NCBI GenBank assembly: GCA_022241785.1
Contig: JAKOMP010000008.1
Coordinates: 1 to 64,000, forward strand
Source: Cyanocohniella sp. LLY
GTDB taxonomy: Bacteria > Cyanobacteriota > Cyanobacteriia > Cyanobacteriales > Nostocaceae
Length of the DNA stretch: 64,000 bases
Direction: 5' to 3'
The first letter of the stretch is position 1. Each line of letters opens with the position of its first letter. A program made the position numbers and the translations under genes. The notes beneath the pieces are model-generated. The model made no database searches and was not told the origin of the DNA. It saw only the letters and a program-made list of their open reading frames with translations. Positions 62,301 through 64,000 of this stretch are shown here, piece after piece.

Positions 62301-64000
62301 TTCTAAAGGTCGAGTGTGGCGCATTTTTGCTAGAGAACACACCGGGCTACTAGAAAGAGATGTCCGCGAAGAATTAGAAAATCGCTTTATCACAGGTCGC
62401 CACCGCTACGACCCAAATCTTCTTTCTGCTACTTCAACACTGGAAATGGGGATTGATATTGGTACGCTTTCCTCTGTTTTATTATGTTCCGTTCCTCCCG
62501 CCCAAGCAAACTACCAGCAGCGTATTGGTCGTGCGGGTCGTCGAGATGGGAATGCTTTTATCGCCGCGATCGCCAATGGTACTCCCCATGACTTGTATTT
62601 TTGGGCTGATCCAATGTTAATGATTGCAGGCGGGGTGGATACTCCCGGTTCTTACCTCGATGCTTCAGCAATTTTACAACGCCAACTCACTGCTTACTGT
62701 CTCGACCGTTGGGTGTCCCAAGGTGTTACTCCAGAGCAACTCCCCGAACGATTTGGGACTGTTTTAGATAGCGTGCAGCAACGTGATCTAACTCGCTTTC
62801 CTTATACGTGGCTGAGTTTTATTGAAAGCCAACAGTTAGAACTGCTGCAAGATTTTCTCGACCTCTTCCAAAATCAAATATCCACCCGCAGCGCCGAACA
62901 GTTAAAAATATTTATTGAGAAAGGCGAGAACGATGAAGGGGGACTGCGTTGGCACATTGTCAACCGCTTGCAGGAAGTAGTGGAAGAACGTCGTCGCTTG
63001 AAAAACCAGAGTGATACTTTACGGCGACGGATCAAAGATAAAGAAAAAGCTGCCAAGAGTGAAAATCATGAAGAAGAACTAGCCGAACTCCACCGCGAAC
63101 GAGGGGGGTTGATGGAGTTAGCCAAAAATATCAGCGATAAAAACACCTTCAACTTTTTTACTGATGAAGGGTTGCTACCCAATTATGCCTTCCCCGAACC
63201 CGGCGTAATCCTGAAGTCAATTATTTGGCGACAAAAAAATATTAAAGGGGATGGTGCATCTGGGAAGTATGAAACCTTTACCTTTGAGTACGAACGTCCT
63301 AGTGCGATCGCGTTGCGAGAACTTGCTCCTTCTGGTGTATTTTACGCTGAGGGGAACCGCGTCAAAATTGACCAAATCGACTTAAACATTTCCAAAATTG
63401 AAGAGTGGCGGTTGTGTAGAAACTGTTCTTACGCTGCTGCCACTATTTTAGATGCAGCCAAAGAACCCGCTTGTCCGCGCTGTGGGGACAGAATGTGGTT
63501 GGATGCAGGACGCAAGCGCAAAATGATTCGTCTGCGCCAAGTTATAGCGACCACTAACGCCAGAGAAAGCCGTATTGGTGATGATAAAGATGAGCGCCAA
63601 CCAGCATTTTTCACTCAACAAATGCTGGTAGATTTTGAACCAGAAGCACGGGAAAAAACCTTTGTAATTAAAAATGATGAATTTCCCTTTGGTTTTGAAT
63701 TTATTTCACGAGTCACCTTCCGAGAAGTAAATTTTGGGGAGGGTAATTCCCAATCTGAAAACTTTGAAGTCGCTGGTGTTAACCGTCCCCGTCCAGGTTT
63801 TCGGATTTGTCGCCATTGCGGTAAAGTTCAAACTGACCCGGAAAAACCAGAACACGCCTTGACTTGTTCCCGTCGTGAAAGTAGCAATGAAAACGATTTT
63901 ACCGATATTTTATACTTGTTTAGACAATTTGAATCAGAAGCAATCAGGATATTGCTACCTGTAGATACTTTAACTTCTGATAAAAAATTACATTCATTTA
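59380..64000 (+). CDS. Giant DEAD/DEAH helicase with zinc clusters and DUF1998-like C-terminus, partial
   Basis: Starts at ATG 59380, overlapping the methyltransferase stop by 4 bp, and runs off the window with at least 1540 codons. Walker A ATGTGSGKTE is near 97, LIYPMNALATDQAKRLA near 127 and DEIHTFDGAQGTDLA near 227. Helicase C has ATSTLEMGIDIG near 1020 and QQRIGRAGRRDG near 1045. Several C-x2-C pairs occur (CRDCG, CTEC, CYRC, CPFCG, CDKCG, CRNC, CPRCG, CRHCG). The end resembles DUF1998 (YLFRQFESEAIRILLPV). This combines features that DISARM splits between DrmA (helicase) and DrmB (DUF1998). Further genes of the operon are outside the window. Confidence 0.8.
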   Translation, partial: MIPSVVASEVRASIEDFLKTEFRPASPGFEGLMQRFLATPEAVFKGPYLSVGLPFRPGSTGADYFPDVPMAFPPHRHQEQAFARLKSPYYQSTLVATGTGSGKTECFMLPILNHCYQHESEPGIKALLIYPMNALATDQAKRLASLIWHNPKLKGKVTAGLFVGESERDPKAMMGEDHIITDKNILRQCPPDILLTNYKMLDYLLIRPGDQPLWVGNAPETLRYLIVDEIHTFDGAQGTDLACLIRRLKARLQTPKRHLGCVGTSATLGGSGNKGDMLNYATTVFDEPFDENALVEEDRLACGEFLFDAYINPLPIPEPDELEILKAANYQTIEEYIRAQYQLWFEEAISELFNSNEWRVELGDRLKSLPIVHNLLKVLDQGAISLTELWQKLSRKMRLPDSDDPIYQASLFDSLIALCATARRQLHTALAPWVNIRLQFWLRELRRMVGTIEQEPQLVFADDQASEEKGRVLPVIHCRDCGSTGWGGLRQQATNHKIACDLRDFYKAYFSNDPLITYVFPNLDKNNDRGWLSWQLCTECLTLNRTDVHSCYRCASQEFIPVIEPDQDTIVRTIKTKNGNSRRISNHDCPFCGSKNGLAILGSRAASLASAAIGTLFSSAYNDDRKLITFSDSVQDAAHRAGFFETRTFRTTLRTALRQHLDHKATAWNLADIRADFYQYWRNQIGNDGDYIATFMPSDLQWLREWEELQQAGTAKPSLVDLINRRLDWEVVAEIGLRTNLGASLERTDTCAVFLDSNLLNPACLSLLEQLRNEIGGLENLDQDTLHRFLLGLISHLRLQGGILHSMAENYIESGGQTFRLQQPLFMPGFGPSSLAPVYFVQNGSVPRFETLVRPSGKVTWCENWAFKLFSSYTPLIVAQVENLYNLVLNQLVAGHIFGVRETRNNAKVWGIEQTALYLDTTAHHLECDKCGHSITASPEELRLWTDTPCMRPKCTGKYQPSERKTRDFYRNLYSKGRVWRIFAREHTGLLERDVREELENRFITGRHRYDPNLLSATSTLEMGIDIGTLSSVLLCSVPPAQANYQQRIGRAGRRDGNAFIAAIANGTPHDLYFWADPMLMIAGGVDTPGSYLDASAILQRQLTAYCLDRWVSQGVTPEQLPERFGTVLDSVQQRDLTRFPYTWLSFIESQQLELLQDFLDLFQNQISTRSAEQLKIFIEKGENDEGGLRWHIVNRLQEVVEERRRLKNQSDTLRRRIKDKEKAAKSENHEEELAELHRERGGLMELAKNISDKNTFNFFTDEGLLPNYAFPEPGVILKSIIWRQKNIKGDGASGKYETFTFEYERPSAIALRELAPSGVFYAEGNRVKIDQIDLNISKIEEWRLCRNCSYAAATILDAAKEPACPRCGDRMWLDAGRKRKMIRLRQVIATTNARESRIGDDKDERQPAFFTQQMLVDFEPEAREKTFVIKNDEFPFGFEFISRVTFREVNFGEGNSQSENFEVAGVNRPRPGFRICRHCGKVQTDPEKPEHALTCSRRESSNENDFTDILYLFRQFESEAIRILLPVDTLTSDKKLHSF

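Overview
The window looks like most of a large conjugative plasmid from a filamentous, Nostoc/Calothrix-like cyanobacterium. The octamer GCGATCGC (HIP1, a cyanobacterial hallmark) occurs at least a dozen times. The DNA is AT-rich, low-complexity intergenic repeats typical of Nostocales are present, and the gene families (CyRepA1-like replication protein, Uma2, ISKra4 transposase with a pRiA4b ORF-3 partner) are common in that group. No rRNA, complete tRNA or housekeeping gene was seen.

Layout. 1-3.3 kb: a parA-parB partition operon on the minus strand, with two degenerate partial copies of parB downstream, each carrying the same 24-bp palindrome. 3.6-6.8 kb: a 2.95-kb ISKra4-type element with perfect 26-bp terminal inverted repeats, carrying a tyrosine recombinase beside its transposase. 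Its left end cuts an aspartic-protease gene and its right end cuts the first repeat of a CRISPR array. 6.8-18.1 kb: a type III-B (Cmr) CRISPR locus made of array 1, a P-loop ATPase/WYL protein, cas10-cmr3-cmr4-cmr5-cmr6, a CARF-HEPN RNase and array 2. There is no cas1, cas2, cas6 or separate cmr1, Cas10 lacks an HD domain, and the expected catalytic Asp of Cmr4 appears to be Asn. 18.2-20.8 kb: small unknown proteins on the minus strand and, divergently, a ribbon-helix-helix-like/coiled-coil/Uma2 operon. 20.8-24.8 kb: a non-coding region with nested inverted repeats in front of a CyRepA1-like helicase/TOPRIM replication protein, probably the replicon core.

26.7-40.7 kb: a type IV secretion operon (VirB2, B3, B4, B5, B6, B8, B10 and B9-like proteins, VirD4 coupling protein) with several plasmid-specific unknowns. 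42-46.6 kb: a giant MobF relaxase-helicase on the minus strand, fused at its C-terminus to the same DUF3854/TOPRIM-like module found in the replication protein. 46.9-49.8 kb: a ParM/StbA-like actin segregation operon behind TATCACA repeats. 49.9-51.1 kb: an ArdA antirestriction gene behind a strong hairpin, and a small RHH-like regulator with two perfect CGCATATATGCG operators. 51.7 kb to the window end: a defence operon resembling class 1 DISARM, with an SNF2-type helicase, a 1619-aa adenine methyltransferase and a giant DEAD/DEAH helicase with zinc clusters that runs off the end.

Taken together, the plasmid moves itself (T4SS, relaxase), evades host restriction (ArdA), maintains itself (two partition systems, CyRepA1-like replication) and brings two defence systems. 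The most unusual points are the relaxase-DUF3854 fusion, the reduced Cmr complex, the transposon that severed array 1 from its leader, the DISARM-like operon, and several clean candidate operators or centromeres.
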